Assembly (NCBI GenBank): GCA_004359425.1
Contig: PTEU01000002.1
Span: 912,789 to 976,788, forward strand
From: Ideonella sp. MAG2
GTDB lineage: Bacteria; Pseudomonadota; Gammaproteobacteria; Burkholderiales; Burkholderiaceae_C
Length of the DNA stretch: 64,000 nucleotides
Reading direction: 5' to 3'
Below are positions 41,923 through 52,005 of this stretch, in pieces. A program made the position numbers and the translations under genes. The stretch's first letter is position 1. The number at the start of each line of letters is the position of its first letter. The notes under the pieces were generated by a model. The model was not told the origin of the DNA. It did not search any database and saw only the letters and a list, made by a program, of their open reading frames with translations.

Positions 41923-42518
41923 TGTCCGCTGCGCTGCGTCATCGCCGCTGGGTCAGTGCCGGGCTGATGCTAGGCCTGATATTGAGCGTTGTGGTGGGCG
42001 GCCTGCTGTTGTCGCCCCTGAATGCGCGGGCGCAAGACAAGGCTGCCACCGCCCCCGCAGAAGTGCGTCAACTCTGGCCCACGCCGCATCTGCAAGGGCA
42101 GGCGCGGCTGCGCTTTATTGGCCTGCACATCTATGACATCCGGCTGTGGCTACAAGAACCACTGCGTGGAAGCGCCTGGGCGCAACAGCCGCTGGCCCTG
42201 GAGATTGCCTACGCCCGCAACCTGGACGGCGTGAAGATCGCCGAGCGCTCGCTGACGGAAATGAAACGCGGCGGCCCCGTGGACGAGGCCACCGCCGCGC
42301 GCTGGCTGGCCGAGATGAAGCGCCTCTTCCCCGACGTGAAGGCCGGCGACCGCATCACCGGGGTGTATCAGCCAGGCCAAACGGCTGCGTTCTTGCACAA
42401 CGGCCGCCCGCTGGGTGAGGTGCGCGACACCCGCTTTGCGCAGGCCTTTTTCGGCATCTGGCTGGCCCCGCACAGCTCCGAGCCCCAGATGCGCGAGCAA
42501 CTGCTGGGTGCGCCATGA
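41922..42518 (+). CDS. Chalcone isomerase-like exported protein
   Basis: A 198-residue protein with an N-terminal membrane or signal segment (AGLMLGLILSVVVGGLLLSPLNARA). The rest shows the bacterial chalcone-isomerase-like pattern: ARLRFIGLHIYDIRLWLQEPL, ALEIAYARNLDGVKIAERSLTEM, YQPGQTAAFLHNGRPLG and FAQAFFGIWLAPHSSEPQMREQLLG. The fold binds fatty acids in known homologues. Its place after the lipid methyltransferase suggests handling of the modified acyl chains in the periplasm. It overlaps the MFS start by 4 bp. Confidence 0.85.
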   Translation: MSAALRHRRWVSAGLMLGLILSVVVGGLLLSPLNARAQDKAATAPAEVRQLWPTPHLQGQARLRFIGLHIYDIRLWLQEPLRGSAWAQQPLALEIAYARNLDGVKIAERSLTEMKRGGPVDEATAARWLAEMKRLFPDVKAGDRITGVYQPGQTAAFLHNGRPLGEVRDTRFAQAFFGIWLAPHSSEPQMREQLLGAP

Positions 42519-43804
42519 GCCACCCCGGTGTGGCCGCGCTGCCACTGAGCGGTGGGCAAGGCGTGGCCTACGGCGCGCTGGGCCTGCCCCTGGCCTTTGT
42601 GGCACTGCCTTTAACCGTCCACCTGCCCGAGCACTACGCCCGCGAGCTGGGCGTGCCCCTGGCCACCGTGGGCGCACTGCTGCTGGCCGTGCGCGCCACC
42701 GATGCCGTCTCTGACCCTTGGCTCGGCCGCTGGGCCGACCACCTGCTGCGCCAAGCCAAGCCGCTGCGCTTGAGCTTGGTCTTGCTGCTGGCCGCCGCGC
42801 TGCTGGCCTTCAGCCTCTGGGGCTTGTTCAGCCCACCTGCGGTGCTGCTGGCCACCAGTGCGCAAGGCGACACAGCGGGCCTGCTGGGCTGGGCCGCTGG
42901 CCTGCTGCTGGTGGCTTATCTGGCCTATAGCTTTTTGACCGTGCTGCACCAAGCCTGGGGCACTGGCCTGGGTGCGTCTGAGCCCGCGCAAGCGCGGGTG
43001 GTGGCCTGGCGCGAGGGCGCGGCGCTCTTGGGCGTGGTGGTGGCCAGCATCTTGCCCAGCGTGTGGGGCGTGGGCGCCTTGGGGCCGGTAGTGGCCGTGC
43101 TGCTGCTGCTGGCACTGGGCGGCCTGTGGTGGGCACCACGCCCACAGACCGTGGCTTTGCTGAGGCAACCCCGCGCGCTGTGGTCCCCCTGGCGCGACGC
43201 CCGCTTTCGGCGCTTGCTGCTGGTCTATCTGGTCAACGGGGTGGCCAGTGCCATTCCGGCCACGCTGCTGCTGTTCTATCTGCGTGACAGGCTGCAGGCC
43301 CCAGAGGCTCAAGCCATGAGCCTGGCGCTGTACTTCTGCGCGGCGGCACTCTCTTTGCCGCTGTGGGTCAAGCTGGTCAGCCGCATCGGCTTGGCACAGG
43401 GCTGGCTCTTGGGCATGGGGCTGGCCATCGTGGCCTTCATCGGGGCCTCGGTGCTGGGCCCGGGCGATGTGGCGCAGTTTGGCCTGATCTGCGTGGCCAG
43501 CGGCTTGGCGCTGGGGGCTGACATCACCGCTGCCCCCGCGCTGCTGGCACGCCTGAAGGGCGAGGCCGCCACCGAAGCCGAAGACGCCGGTTTGCGCTTT
43601 GGCTGGTGGAACCTGGTCACCAAGCTCAACCTCGCGCTGGCGGCCGGGGTGGCCCTGCCGCTGCTGCAGTGGTGGGGCTATCAGCCCGGCGTGGCCAGCG
43701 CCCAAGGCGCCACGGCGCTGGCCCTGATGTACGGGCTGCTGCCCTGTTTGCTCAAGGCCTGCGCGGCAGGCCTGCTCTACCTGCTTTGGATTCGCAAGGA
43801 ATGA
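42515..43804 (+). CDS. MFS transporter (GPH/MelB-like)
   Basis: A 429-residue protein with about twelve helices. The early motif VRATDAVSDPWLGRWADHLL is the glycoside-pentoside-hexuronide (MelB-like) version of the loop 2-3 signature. It is a conserved member of this lipid operon type, where it may move lipids or lipid-linked compounds rather than sugar. The start ATGAGCCACCCC overlaps the preceding stop and the stop overlaps the DUF3833 start, so the genes are translationally coupled. Confidence 0.87.
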   Translation: MSHPGVAALPLSGGQGVAYGALGLPLAFVALPLTVHLPEHYARELGVPLATVGALLLAVRATDAVSDPWLGRWADHLLRQAKPLRLSLVLLLAAALLAFSLWGLFSPPAVLLATSAQGDTAGLLGWAAGLLLVAYLAYSFLTVLHQAWGTGLGASEPAQARVVAWREGAALLGVVVASILPSVWGVGALGPVVAVLLLLALGGLWWAPRPQTVALLRQPRALWSPWRDARFRRLLLVYLVNGVASAIPATLLLFYLRDRLQAPEAQAMSLALYFCAAALSLPLWVKLVSRIGLAQGWLLGMGLAIVAFIGASVLGPGDVAQFGLICVASGLALGADITAAPALLARLKGEAATEAEDAGLRFGWWNLVTKLNLALAAGVALPLLQWWGYQPGVASAQGATALALMYGLLPCLLKACAAGLLYLLWIRKE

Positions 43805-44349
43805 CCATGTCCATCACCACCCGCCGTCGCTTCACGCTGGGCTTGGCCAGCCTGCCCCTGCTGATGGCGGGCTGTGCATCTCCCACCCCGGCCGACTACG
43901 CCAGCCAAACCCCGGTGCTGGATTTACGACGTTATTTTGACGGGCCGCTCACTGCGCACGGCATCTTCACCGACCGCTCGGGCAAGGTCGTCAAGCGCTT
44001 CACCGTGGTGCTCAAGGGCACCTGGAACGGCGCCCAAGGCGCGCTGGAAGAAGACTTTGTCTACAGCGATGGCGAAACGCAACGCCGCGTCTGGCGCCTG
44101 ACCGACCTGGGCGGTGGCCGCTGGGAGGGCCGCGCCGACGACGTGGTGGGCGTGGCCCAAGGCCAAGCCTCAGGCAATGCGCTGAACTGGCGCTACACCC
44201 TGGCCCTGCCGGTGGACGGCACCGTCTGGGAAGTTCAATTTGATGACTGGATGTTCCTGGTGGACCAAAAAGTCATGCTCAACCGAGCCCGCATGAGCAA
44301 GTTCGGCGTCACGCTGGGGGAAGTCACCCTCAGCTTCACCAAGCCCTGA
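43801..44349 (+). CDS. DUF3833 lipoprotein
   Basis: A 182-residue protein with a lipoprotein signal (RRFTLGLASLPLLMAGC, Cys lipobox LMAGC). The mature part matches DUF3833: FDGPLTAHGIFTDRSGKVVKRFTVVLKGTW, ALEEDFVYSDGETQRRVW and WEVQFDDWMFLVDQKVMLNRARMSKFGVTLGEVTLSF. The lipocalin-like appearance fits lipid binding at the membrane. It is a regular partner of the Cfa-type methyltransferase in such operons. A second Met at 43807 is an equally good start. Confidence 0.9.
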   Translation: MTMSITTRRRFTLGLASLPLLMAGCASPTPADYASQTPVLDLRRYFDGPLTAHGIFTDRSGKVVKRFTVVLKGTWNGAQGALEEDFVYSDGETQRRVWRLTDLGGGRWEGRADDVVGVAQGQASGNALNWRYTLALPVDGTVWEVQFDDWMFLVDQKVMLNRARMSKFGVTLGEVTLSFTKP

Positions 44350-44386
44350 TCAGCATCCGCTGCCCTTCCTTTACCAGGCGCACATC

Positions 44387-45172
44387 ATGCCCATGAACCC
44401 CAAACTCACCGACTGGCGAGGCCGCGTGGTGTGGCTGGTCGGGGCCTCCACCGGCATTGGCCGTTCGGTGGCCAGCAGCCTGCATGCGAGCGGGGCCACG
44501 GTGATCGTCTCGGCCCGCCAAGCGGCAGCGCTGCAAGCCTTTGAAGCCGCCCACCCTGGCGCCCAAGGCCTGGTGCTGGATGTCACTGACCGCGCCGCCA
44601 CCCAAGCCGCGGCAGACCAGGTGGTGCAGCAACACGGCGGCCTGGACCTGGTGCTGTTTTGCGCCGGCACCTACACCCCCATGTCGGCACGCCAGCTCAA
44701 TCTGGACGTGGCCCTGCGCCACGAAGCCGTGAACGTGGGCGGCGCCTGGCATGTGTTGGGCGCGGTGATGCCCACCTTGCTGGCGCAGGCCGCCCAAGGC
44801 CGTGGCGGCCACCTCAGCCTGGTGGCCAGTGTGGCGGGCTACCGGGCCCTGCCCAATGCCTTGGCGTACGGGCCCACCAAAGCGGCACTGATCCACATGG
44901 CCGAATCTCTACACCTGGAGTTGAGCCCCTTGGGCTTGGGCATCTCGGTCATCAACCCCGGTTTTGTGGACACGCCGCTCACCGCCCAAAACGGCTTTCG
45001 CATGCCTGCGCTCATCACCCCCGAAGAGGCGGCCAGCGAGATGCTCAAAGGTTGGGCCCGTGGCGACTTTGAGGTGCACTTCCCGCGCCGCTTCACGCTC
45101 TTGCTCAAGGCGCTGCGCATGTTCCCCCAAGCCCTTTACGAAAGCCTGGTCCGCCGCGCGACCGGGCACTGA
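44387..45172 (+). CDS. Short-chain dehydrogenase/reductase
   Basis: A 261-residue SDR. The cofactor site is WLVGASTGIGRSVA, the NNAG-equivalent is FCAGTY, and the catalytic residues are Ser in LVASVAGYRALP and Tyr/Lys in LAYGPTKAAL. VINPGFVDTPLT is the usual post-catalytic segment. It probably reduces or oxidises an acyl intermediate in the pathway encoded by this operon. It begins 37 bp after DUF3833 and 14 bp separate it from the next gene. Confidence 0.92.
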   Translation: MPMNPKLTDWRGRVVWLVGASTGIGRSVASSLHASGATVIVSARQAAALQAFEAAHPGAQGLVLDVTDRAATQAAADQVVQQHGGLDLVLFCAGTYTPMSARQLNLDVALRHEAVNVGGAWHVLGAVMPTLLAQAAQGRGGHLSLVASVAGYRALPNALAYGPTKAALIHMAESLHLELSPLGLGISVINPGFVDTPLTAQNGFRMPALITPEEAASEMLKGWARGDFEVHFPRRFTLLLKALRMFPQALYESLVRRATGH

Positions 45173-45186
45173 TTGCCATCGCACCC

Positions 45187-45651
45187 ATGCCCACCTCCTC
45201 ACGCCCCCGCACAGTGCTCAGCACCCGGCCGCACAGCGATCCTCGGGTCGAGCGCGTGCTGCAGTTCTACGAGAACCTTCAAGCCTCTGACCTGGCCACG
45301 CTGGAGCGCGTCTACGACGAGCAATCCAGTTTCAAAGACCCGTTCAATGAGGTGCAGGGCATCCCCGCCATCCGCCACATCTTTGCCCACATGTTCGAGG
45401 CCTTGCAGTCGCCCCGCTTCGTGATGCTGGACGTGATGGCCGAAGGTGATCAGTGCATGCTGACCTGGGACTTCCACTTCGGCCGTGGCGGCAAACTGTG
45501 GCTCATCCACGGCGCCAGCCACCTACGCTTTGGCGCTGATGGCCGCATCAGCCTGCACCGCGACTACTGGGACGCTGCCGAAGAGCTGTACGAAAAGCTG
45601 CCGGTGGTGGGGGCGCTGATGCGCTGGCTCAAGCGCCAAGCGGGGTCTTAA
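45187..45651 (+). CDS. NTF2/SnoaL-like protein
   Basis: A 154-residue protein with the NTF2-like signature VLQFYENLQASDLATLERVYDEQSSFKDPFNEVQGIPAIRHIFAHMF and MLTWDFHFGRG, GASHLRFGADGRISLHRDYWDAAEELYEKLP. In relatives this gene closes the same lipid operon next to the SDR. The cone-shaped fold may bind an acyl intermediate; no reaction can be assigned. Confidence 0.86.
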   Translation: MPTSSRPRTVLSTRPHSDPRVERVLQFYENLQASDLATLERVYDEQSSFKDPFNEVQGIPAIRHIFAHMFEALQSPRFVMLDVMAEGDQCMLTWDFHFGRGGKLWLIHGASHLRFGADGRISLHRDYWDAAEELYEKLPVVGALMRWLKRQAGS

Positions 45652-45690
45652 TCCGACCGTGAGCCTCGCCTGGCGACACACCCAGGCTGC

Positions 45691-46362
45691 TCAAAACAAG
45701 CTCGGCCCACTCTGCAGCGGCCGTGCTTCAAACACTTCTACCGGCGCCAAACCCACCAGGCTGCTGGCCACCGCCACCGTGCCTTGCAACCAGGGCGCCC
45801 AAGCCTCAGGCTCCAGCACCACCACCGAGCGCTTGTCTTGTTGGTCAGCCGGCAACTTGGAGTCGGGCTTGTGCATGCGGCTCATCAGCGGGTGCGCGTC
45901 GGCATTGAGGGTCAGCATGGTGTAGCTGTCGATTAACTCGCCACTCTGCGGGTCCGTCCAGCGCGACCATAAGCCCGCCAAGCCCCAGGGCTGCCCATCC
46001 GCCCGGGCAAAGCGCCACCACACATTGCGGCCGGTCTCCCAGCAGGGCTCGTCAAAAGTCCAAGCCGGGATGATGCAGCGCTGGCCGCGCGCCCAAGGCT
46101 GCTTGTAGCTGGCCTTCTGGGCTATCTCCTCGAACCTGGCGTTATTGGTTGAGTAGGCCAGCTTGGCCGTCTTCGCGAACCAGGGGATCAAGCCCCACTG
46201 GCCCAGCACCAGCTCCGCGCCTTGCCCGTCGGCCGCCTGGCGCACAAAAGGCCCCAGCGCGCGCGGGTAGACCTCTGCCTCCGCCCAAGGCTGGCCGCCG
46301 GACTTCAAATGCCAGGTGCGTTCGATCTCAGCAGCGGCGGGGGAGACGTAGCGATTGCACAT
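45691..46362 (-). CDS. SRAP (YedK/HMCES-type) abasic-site protein
   Basis: A 223-residue SRAP-domain protein. After Met removal the catalytic Cys2 (MCNRY) would link covalently to abasic sites in single-stranded DNA. Supporting residues are Asn in NNARFEEI, Glu in PAWTFDEPCWE and His in AHPLMSRMHKP. The family shields abasic sites at replication forks. It lies convergent to the lipid operon and 24 bp from the pobR-like gene, which it follows on the minus strand. Confidence 0.94.
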   Translation of the reverse strand: MCNRYVSPAAAEIERTWHLKSGGQPWAEAEVYPRALGPFVRQAADGQGAELVLGQWGLIPWFAKTAKLAYSTNNARFEEIAQKASYKQPWARGQRCIIPAWTFDEPCWETGRNVWWRFARADGQPWGLAGLWSRWTDPQSGELIDSYTMLTLNADAHPLMSRMHKPDSKLPADQQDKRSVVVLEPEAWAPWLQGTVAVASSLVGLAPVEVFEARPLQSGPSLF

Positions 46363-46386
46363 GGCAGGGTCCTGAAAGTGGCGGCC

Positions 46387-48005
<1,619 letters not shown>

Positions 48006-48078
48006 CGCATTCAGCAGCGAGCGATGAATGCGTTGAGCTGTGCCCGTCAGTCGGTGAATTACTCAATCAATCAATCAG

Positions 48079-48369
48079 TCAATCGATCGCAATGCTGCGA
48101 GCCGCGTAGCGATCCGGGGCATCAGTGACCGCTCGAACCAGGGCCATGGTGGTGTCCTCATCGCCGCTGGCCTGAGCAAACTCTTCAGGCGTGAGCGGAA
48201 TGTTCAGCTCGAACATGCCGGTGCCGCCGCACACCACGGACAGCACGGGGCCGATCTCTGAGTCGTACAAGGTGTAGGACCAAGGCTGCTGCTTGAGGAT
48301 GGATTTCTTCAGCATGCTCACTGAATGGGCAAGTTCAGGCACAGCAGAGGGACGAAGCTTAGGCGGCAT
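48079..48369 (-). CDS. Small unrecognised protein
   Basis: A 96-residue frame (MPPKLRPSAVPELAHSVSMLKKSIL). It overlaps the end of the preceding 96-residue gene by 11 bp, so the two form an operon. The sequence YTLYDSEIGPVLSVVCGGTGMFELNIPLTPEEFAQA looks like a small alpha/beta protein; I recognise no family. Such pairs are common as immunity genes near toxin remnants. The stop codon lies inside a CAATCAATC-type short repeat. Confidence 0.55.
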   Translation of the reverse strand: MPPKLRPSAVPELAHSVSMLKKSILKQQPWSYTLYDSEIGPVLSVVCGGTGMFELNIPLTPEEFAQASGDEDTTMALVRAVTDAPDRYAARSIAID

Positions 48370-48649
48370 CGGGCGGCAAGACGGGCACGCCCCGGTCTGT
48401 TCCGGGCTTCAGAAATAAAAGGTCGTCGTGCTGACGCTGGCGGCACTCTTGCAGAAAGGTCAGCCCCGCTGTGGGGTCTGCCGCAATTTGCTGGAACAGC
48501 GCCTCAGAAATTCGGTAGTGCTCTTCATAGTCCGCTCGTTGGTTGCTGACCGGAAAAGACAGAAACCCAGCGCCTGAGGTTTCTTCCCGCCCAATCGAGA
48601 AGAAGTGTGAGCGGAAGACGTGGTGGTCGGTGAATGTCATGGTTGTCAA
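48359..48649 (-). CDS. Small unrecognised protein, operon partner
   Basis: A 96-residue frame (MTTMTFTDHHVFRSHFFSIGREETSG). Helical segments RISEALFQQIAADPTAGLTFLQECRQRQHDDL follow a beta-rich start. No family recognised. It is first in a two-gene unit with the next 96-residue protein and lies downstream of a 153-residue unknown gene on the same strand. A role in toxin immunity is possible from context only. Confidence 0.55.
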   Translation of the reverse strand: MTTMTFTDHHVFRSHFFSIGREETSGAGFLSFPVSNQRADYEEHYRISEALFQQIAADPTAGLTFLQECRQRQHDDLLFLKPGTDRGVPVLPPDAA

Positions 48650-48722
48650 CTGGACTTTGTCAATCTTGCAGGACTGCAGGCATTACCAAAAGTGAAGCAT
48701 TTGCCTGCGCTACTTCACGCAG

Positions 48723-49184
48723 TCACGAAGCTGGGACGGCCGGCCACCGGTGAATAGGGATGGCCTTGTCGCCTACCTCCAAAAATCCTTTGCTCAGCCT
48801 AAACTGACAACCACACCCAAGCAGCGAAAGCAAAGGCTCAAACAGGTCTGGGGGGAGACCAGGAGGTAGCTTCCCTTGAGCGTCCATGTTGGACCACTCC
48901 ATTGCGTTTTTTACAAGAACCCTCGCATAGGCATCGGAAATCAATGCTACCTGCCCGTCGATTCTTTCAGTGACATGGTCAGACGATATGTGCCCGAGTA
49001 ATCGTGCGGGGCTGGACAGTAGGTGAGCCTCCTCTTTGCCGTCCTCTCTGCGCGCAAGTTCTGCCATGATCCGCACCCAACGAACGACGGCGTTCACTTC
49101 TTCAACGGAAAGGGGATAGCTAGAGGTCGAGCTACTCGAGGCAATGATCCCTATGCGCGCTGTTAGCTGATCTAATGAATTCAT
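48723..49184 (-). CDS. Unrecognised protein downstream of a toxin remnant
   Basis: A 153-residue frame (MNSLDQLTARIGIIASSSSTSS) on lower-GC DNA. Two helical segments (NAVVRWVRIMAELARRED and ISDAYARVLVKNAMEW) precede a short beta region with CGCQFRLSKGFLEVGDKAIP. No family recognised. It follows, on the same strand, a decayed gene whose C-terminus resembles secreted polymorphic toxins, so it could be the matching immunity protein. The plus-strand shadow frames here are not coding. Confidence 0.5.
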   Translation of the reverse strand: MNSLDQLTARIGIIASSSSTSSYPLSVEEVNAVVRWVRIMAELARREDGKEEAHLLSSPARLLGHISSDHVTERIDGQVALISDAYARVLVKNAMEWSNMDAQGKLPPGLPPDLFEPLLSLLGCGCQFRLSKGFLEVGDKAIPIHRWPAVPAS

Positions 49185-49371
49185 AGTTAGCCTCCGAGGA
49201 GAGCGTGCTGAATACGCATCCCGGTAACGACTTGCCGGGCGTCTTAGGCGCCAAGTTTGAGGCCTGTATCGGTGATATACCGAAAAGACAAGCTGTCCAT
49301 GCCTCGGGCTGCGAACATAGCACGCCCTTAGCCGTGAAGCCCTTGTCTTCTACAAGGTCGAGCCTCGTCAT
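49132..49371 (-). CDS. Doubtful 79-residue frame, possible immunity remnant
   Basis: The ATG at 49371 overlaps the toxin-remnant stop as ATGA, which is how immunity genes often begin, and the frame reads MTRLDLVEDKGFTAKGVLCS. Its 3' end overlaps the 153-residue gene by 53 bp. It may be the start of a disrupted immunity gene. The evidence is position only. Confidence 0.25.
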   Translation of the reverse strand: MTRLDLVEDKGFTAKGVLCSQPEAWTACLFGISPIQASNLAPKTPGKSLPGCVFSTLSSEANYEFIRSANSAHRDHCLE

Positions 49372-49723
49372 GTTGGGCTTGTAACCGCTCTCGTCGAGTA
49401 AAGCCCCGGCGGCAATCGCCCGCCGGGTATCACTGGCTGTTGGCCCCGGCTTCGATGCCGCTGGGCATCCTCAGGCCCAGCCCGGGCGGCTTGGGAACGT
49501 CCACACACAACAGATCGGTGTTCTGCGGCGGTCCGTCTGGCAAGCCCAAGGCCTTTTCCAACTTGGTGGCACTGCCTGCGGCGGGTGGCACCACAAAGGC
49601 CGTGCCGTCGCGCTAGCCGATGCCGTACTTTTGCAAGTTCGTCTCGGTCATGAAGCGCGCTGCGCCTTCATCAAAGTGCCCCAAGTGCTCCGCGATGGCC
49701 TCCGGGGCCTTGTCGACCCCGGG
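49368..49723 (-). pseudogene. C-terminal remnant of a toxin-like protein, stops and frameshift
   Basis: Read on the minus strand from 49717: AARFMTETNLQKYGIG, then an in-frame TAG, then RDGTAFVVPPAAGS, TKLEKALGLPDG, LCVDVPKPPGLGLRMPSGIE, AGANSQ and TGA. One base further the frame continues as PGGRLPPG to a stop at 49368. The IRMPSG-E-GAN-W-PGG pattern is one I associate with C-terminal domains of secreted polymorphic toxin-like proteins, though I cannot name the domain. Two stop codons and a shift show that it is dead. Unrecognised small genes follow on the same strand. Confidence 0.55.
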
Positions 49724-49866
49724 CTAAGTCTTGCGGTGGGCTCTCCCCAGCCAGTGTCACGGCAGTCCTTCGCACTCACCTCGATGCGTCAGGCCAGAGT
49801 ACCCTGGAGGGGTGTATCAAAGCGGTCTGAGATGGCCACCTGCAGTGGCCATCAAGCGAGTCGCCC

Positions 49867-50283
49867 TCACGCGCTGAGGAACCGCCTCACCAAGCTCACC
49901 CAAAACGCACTCCCCACCGCGATGTTGTCGTCGTTGAAGTCGTAGCCGGGGTGGTGGACCATGCAGCCGCCGCCGCCCAGGCGCTGGTCTTTGGCGTCGC
50001 CGTTGCCGATCAGCACGTAGCTGCCGGGCACGCGCTCGAGCATGAAGGCGAAGTCATCGCTGCCGGTCAGGGGCGGGCCTTGCAGGGTGACTTTGTCGGC
50101 GCCCACCAGCGCCAGCACCACCTCGCGCGCCAAGGCGGTTTGCGCGGGGTCGTTGACCAGCACGGCGTAGCCGCTGCGCCAGGCCACGTCGGCATGCAGG
50201 CCAAAGCTGTGGGCCTGCGATTGGGCCAAAGCTTTGATGCGGCGCTCCAGCAGGCTGCGCACGTCGCGGTCCAGGGCGCGCAG
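49867..50283 (-). pseudogene. M20-family amidohydrolase, C-terminal fragment
   Basis: About 138 residues match the end of M20D amidohydrolases (hippurate hydrolase/IAA-amino acid hydrolase type): LRALDRDVRSLLERRI, GYAVLVNDPAQTALAREV, PPLTGSDDFAFMLERVPGSYVLIGNGD and GGCMVHHPGYDFNDDNIAVGSAFWVSLV. The first about 260 residues, with most zinc ligands, are missing. Upstream sequence in the frame to 50457 is unrelated. The fragment lies divergent to the first sulfatase and cannot encode an active enzyme. Confidence 0.82.
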
Positions 50284-50428
50284 GCCCAAGCTCCAAGAGC
50301 GAGGTGCTTTGCAGAGAGGCCAGCCAGAGCGATGGCGTGAAGCCCGCCCTTTGTGACCGTAGAGACTGACAAGGGGTTGGGTTTGCACCGATGATCGAGC
50401 CACCTGCACACTGCCTGGAACCAGCCGC

Positions 50429-51874
50429 ATGAGCGCACGCAATGTCTTGATCATCATGTCAGACGAGCACGACCCCCGCTACATGGGGTGCTCGGGGCAC
50501 CCATTTGTTCAGACGCCAAATCTGGACCGGCTGGCAGCCCGTGGCGTGCGCTTCGCAAATGCCTACACACCCAGTCCCATTTGCGTGCCCGCACGCGCGG
50601 CGTTTGCCACCGGGCAGCGCGTGTTCCAGACTCGCCACTGGGACAACGCATCGCCCTACACCGGGACCCCCCAGGGCTGGGGCCATGCGCTGCAGCGGCG
50701 CGGGGTCCGCGTCGAGAGCATAGGCAAGCTCCATTACCGGGCCGAGGAAGACCCTGCCGGTTTTGATGCAGAGCATTTGCCAATGCACGTCGTGGGGGGT
50801 TACGGCATGGTGTGGGCTTCCATCCGCGACCCCTACCTGAAGCGTGAGGGTGCCACTCGGATGCTGGGTGAGCGGATTGGCCGGGGTGAGTCTTCTTATA
50901 CCCAGTACGACACAGCCGTGACGGACCGGGCTGTGCAGTGGCTGCAGGACGCAGCGCAACGCAGAGAGGCCCCTTTTGTCCTCTATGTCGGATTGGTCGC
51001 GCCTCACTTCCCGCTGTTGGCCCCCCCGCAGTTTTACGACCTCTATGCCGAGCGGCCCATCCCCGAGCCCAAGCTGCACCCGCGCACGGGCTATGTGCGA
51101 CACCCTTGGGTGCAAGCCTATGCTGAGTTCGAGCGCAACGAAGAGAATTTCAGGAGCCCGGAGGAGCGGCGTGCTGCCTTCACCGCCTACTACGGCCTGT
51201 GCAGCTTCCAGGACCACAATGTGGGCCGGTTGATGTCGGCCTTGGCATCAAGCGGCCTCGCCGACGACACGCTGGTGATCTACACCTCCGACCACGGCGA
51301 CAACCTCGGTGCTCGCGGTGTGTGGGGCAAGTCCACGCTATACCAAGAGTCGGTGATGGTGCCTATGATCGCTGCTGGGCCTGGCCTGGCAGCCGGCAGC
51401 GTATGCCAAACGCCTGTTGACCTGCTGGACCTGTACCCCACCATTTTGGAAGGCGCGGGTGTCGACCCCGGCCCGGAGATGGCTGGACGCCCTGGTCAAT
51501 CGCTGCTCAAACTCGCAGCCGCACCCGACGAGCGAGAGCGCCCCATCTTCAGCGAGTACCACGCCGCTGGCAGCAATACGGCCGGCTTCATGGTGCGCAA
51601 GGGGCGCTGGAAGTACCACCACTACGTGCGCTTCCAACCAGAATTGTTTGACTTGGAGAATGACCCGGAGGAGCTGAACGACTTGGCCCGGAACCCCGAG
51701 TACGCCGACGTGCTGGGTGAGATGGCATCGGCACTGCGCCGCATTTGCGACCCGGAAGCCGTAGATGCCGCCGCCAAGCTCGATCAGCGCGCCATGATCG
51801 AGCGCTACGGTGGCGTCGAGAAAGCGTCGACGATGGGCTCCAAGGGGGCCACGCCCGCGCCCAGCGTGGGCTGA
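50429..51874 (+). CDS. Type I sulfatase
   Basis: A 481-residue arylsulfatase-family protein without a signal peptide. Cys52 in SPICVPARAAFATGQ fits the C-x-P/A-x-R motif that is matured to formylglycine. Metal-binding residues appear in NVLIIMSDEHDPRYMG and IYTSDHGDNLGARGVWGKSTLYQESVMVPMI. It would hydrolyse a sulfate or phosphonate ester in the cytoplasm. A second sulfatase, a Bug binding protein and a porin lie nearby on the other strand. Maturation needs a formylglycine-generating enzyme encoded elsewhere. Confidence 0.93.
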   Translation: MSARNVLIIMSDEHDPRYMGCSGHPFVQTPNLDRLAARGVRFANAYTPSPICVPARAAFATGQRVFQTRHWDNASPYTGTPQGWGHALQRRGVRVESIGKLHYRAEEDPAGFDAEHLPMHVVGGYGMVWASIRDPYLKREGATRMLGERIGRGESSYTQYDTAVTDRAVQWLQDAAQRREAPFVLYVGLVAPHFPLLAPPQFYDLYAERPIPEPKLHPRTGYVRHPWVQAYAEFERNEENFRSPEERRAAFTAYYGLCSFQDHNVGRLMSALASSGLADDTLVIYTSDHGDNLGARGVWGKSTLYQESVMVPMIAAGPGLAAGSVCQTPVDLLDLYPTILEGAGVDPGPEMAGRPGQSLLKLAAAPDERERPIFSEYHAAGSNTAGFMVRKGRWKYHHYVRFQPELFDLENDPEELNDLARNPEYADVLGEMASALRRICDPEAVDAAAKLDQRAMIERYGGVEKASTMGSKGATPAPSVG

Positions 51875-51882
51875 GCTAGTCT

Positions 51883-51951
51883 AAGCCCTTCGACAAACTC
51901 AGGGCGAACGGTTCAAGCATCAACGGGCCGCATCAATACGAACCGCCCTTA
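51883..51951. repeat. Intergenic palindromic repeat
   Basis: AAGCCCTTCGACAAACTCAG, followed by GGCGAACGGTT and later CGAACCGCCCTT, forms nested inverted repeats just after the sulfatase stop. Sequences of the CCCTTCGACA-CTCAGGGCGAACGG type are common intergenic repeats in Pseudomonadota genomes, as I recall. It may also act as a terminator for the sulfatase gene. Confidence 0.55.
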
Positions 51952-52005
51952 GCATCGACCTGATGCTGCCATGGTGTGGCGGCGGGGTCTTCGCTGCCGC
52001 AGCCA

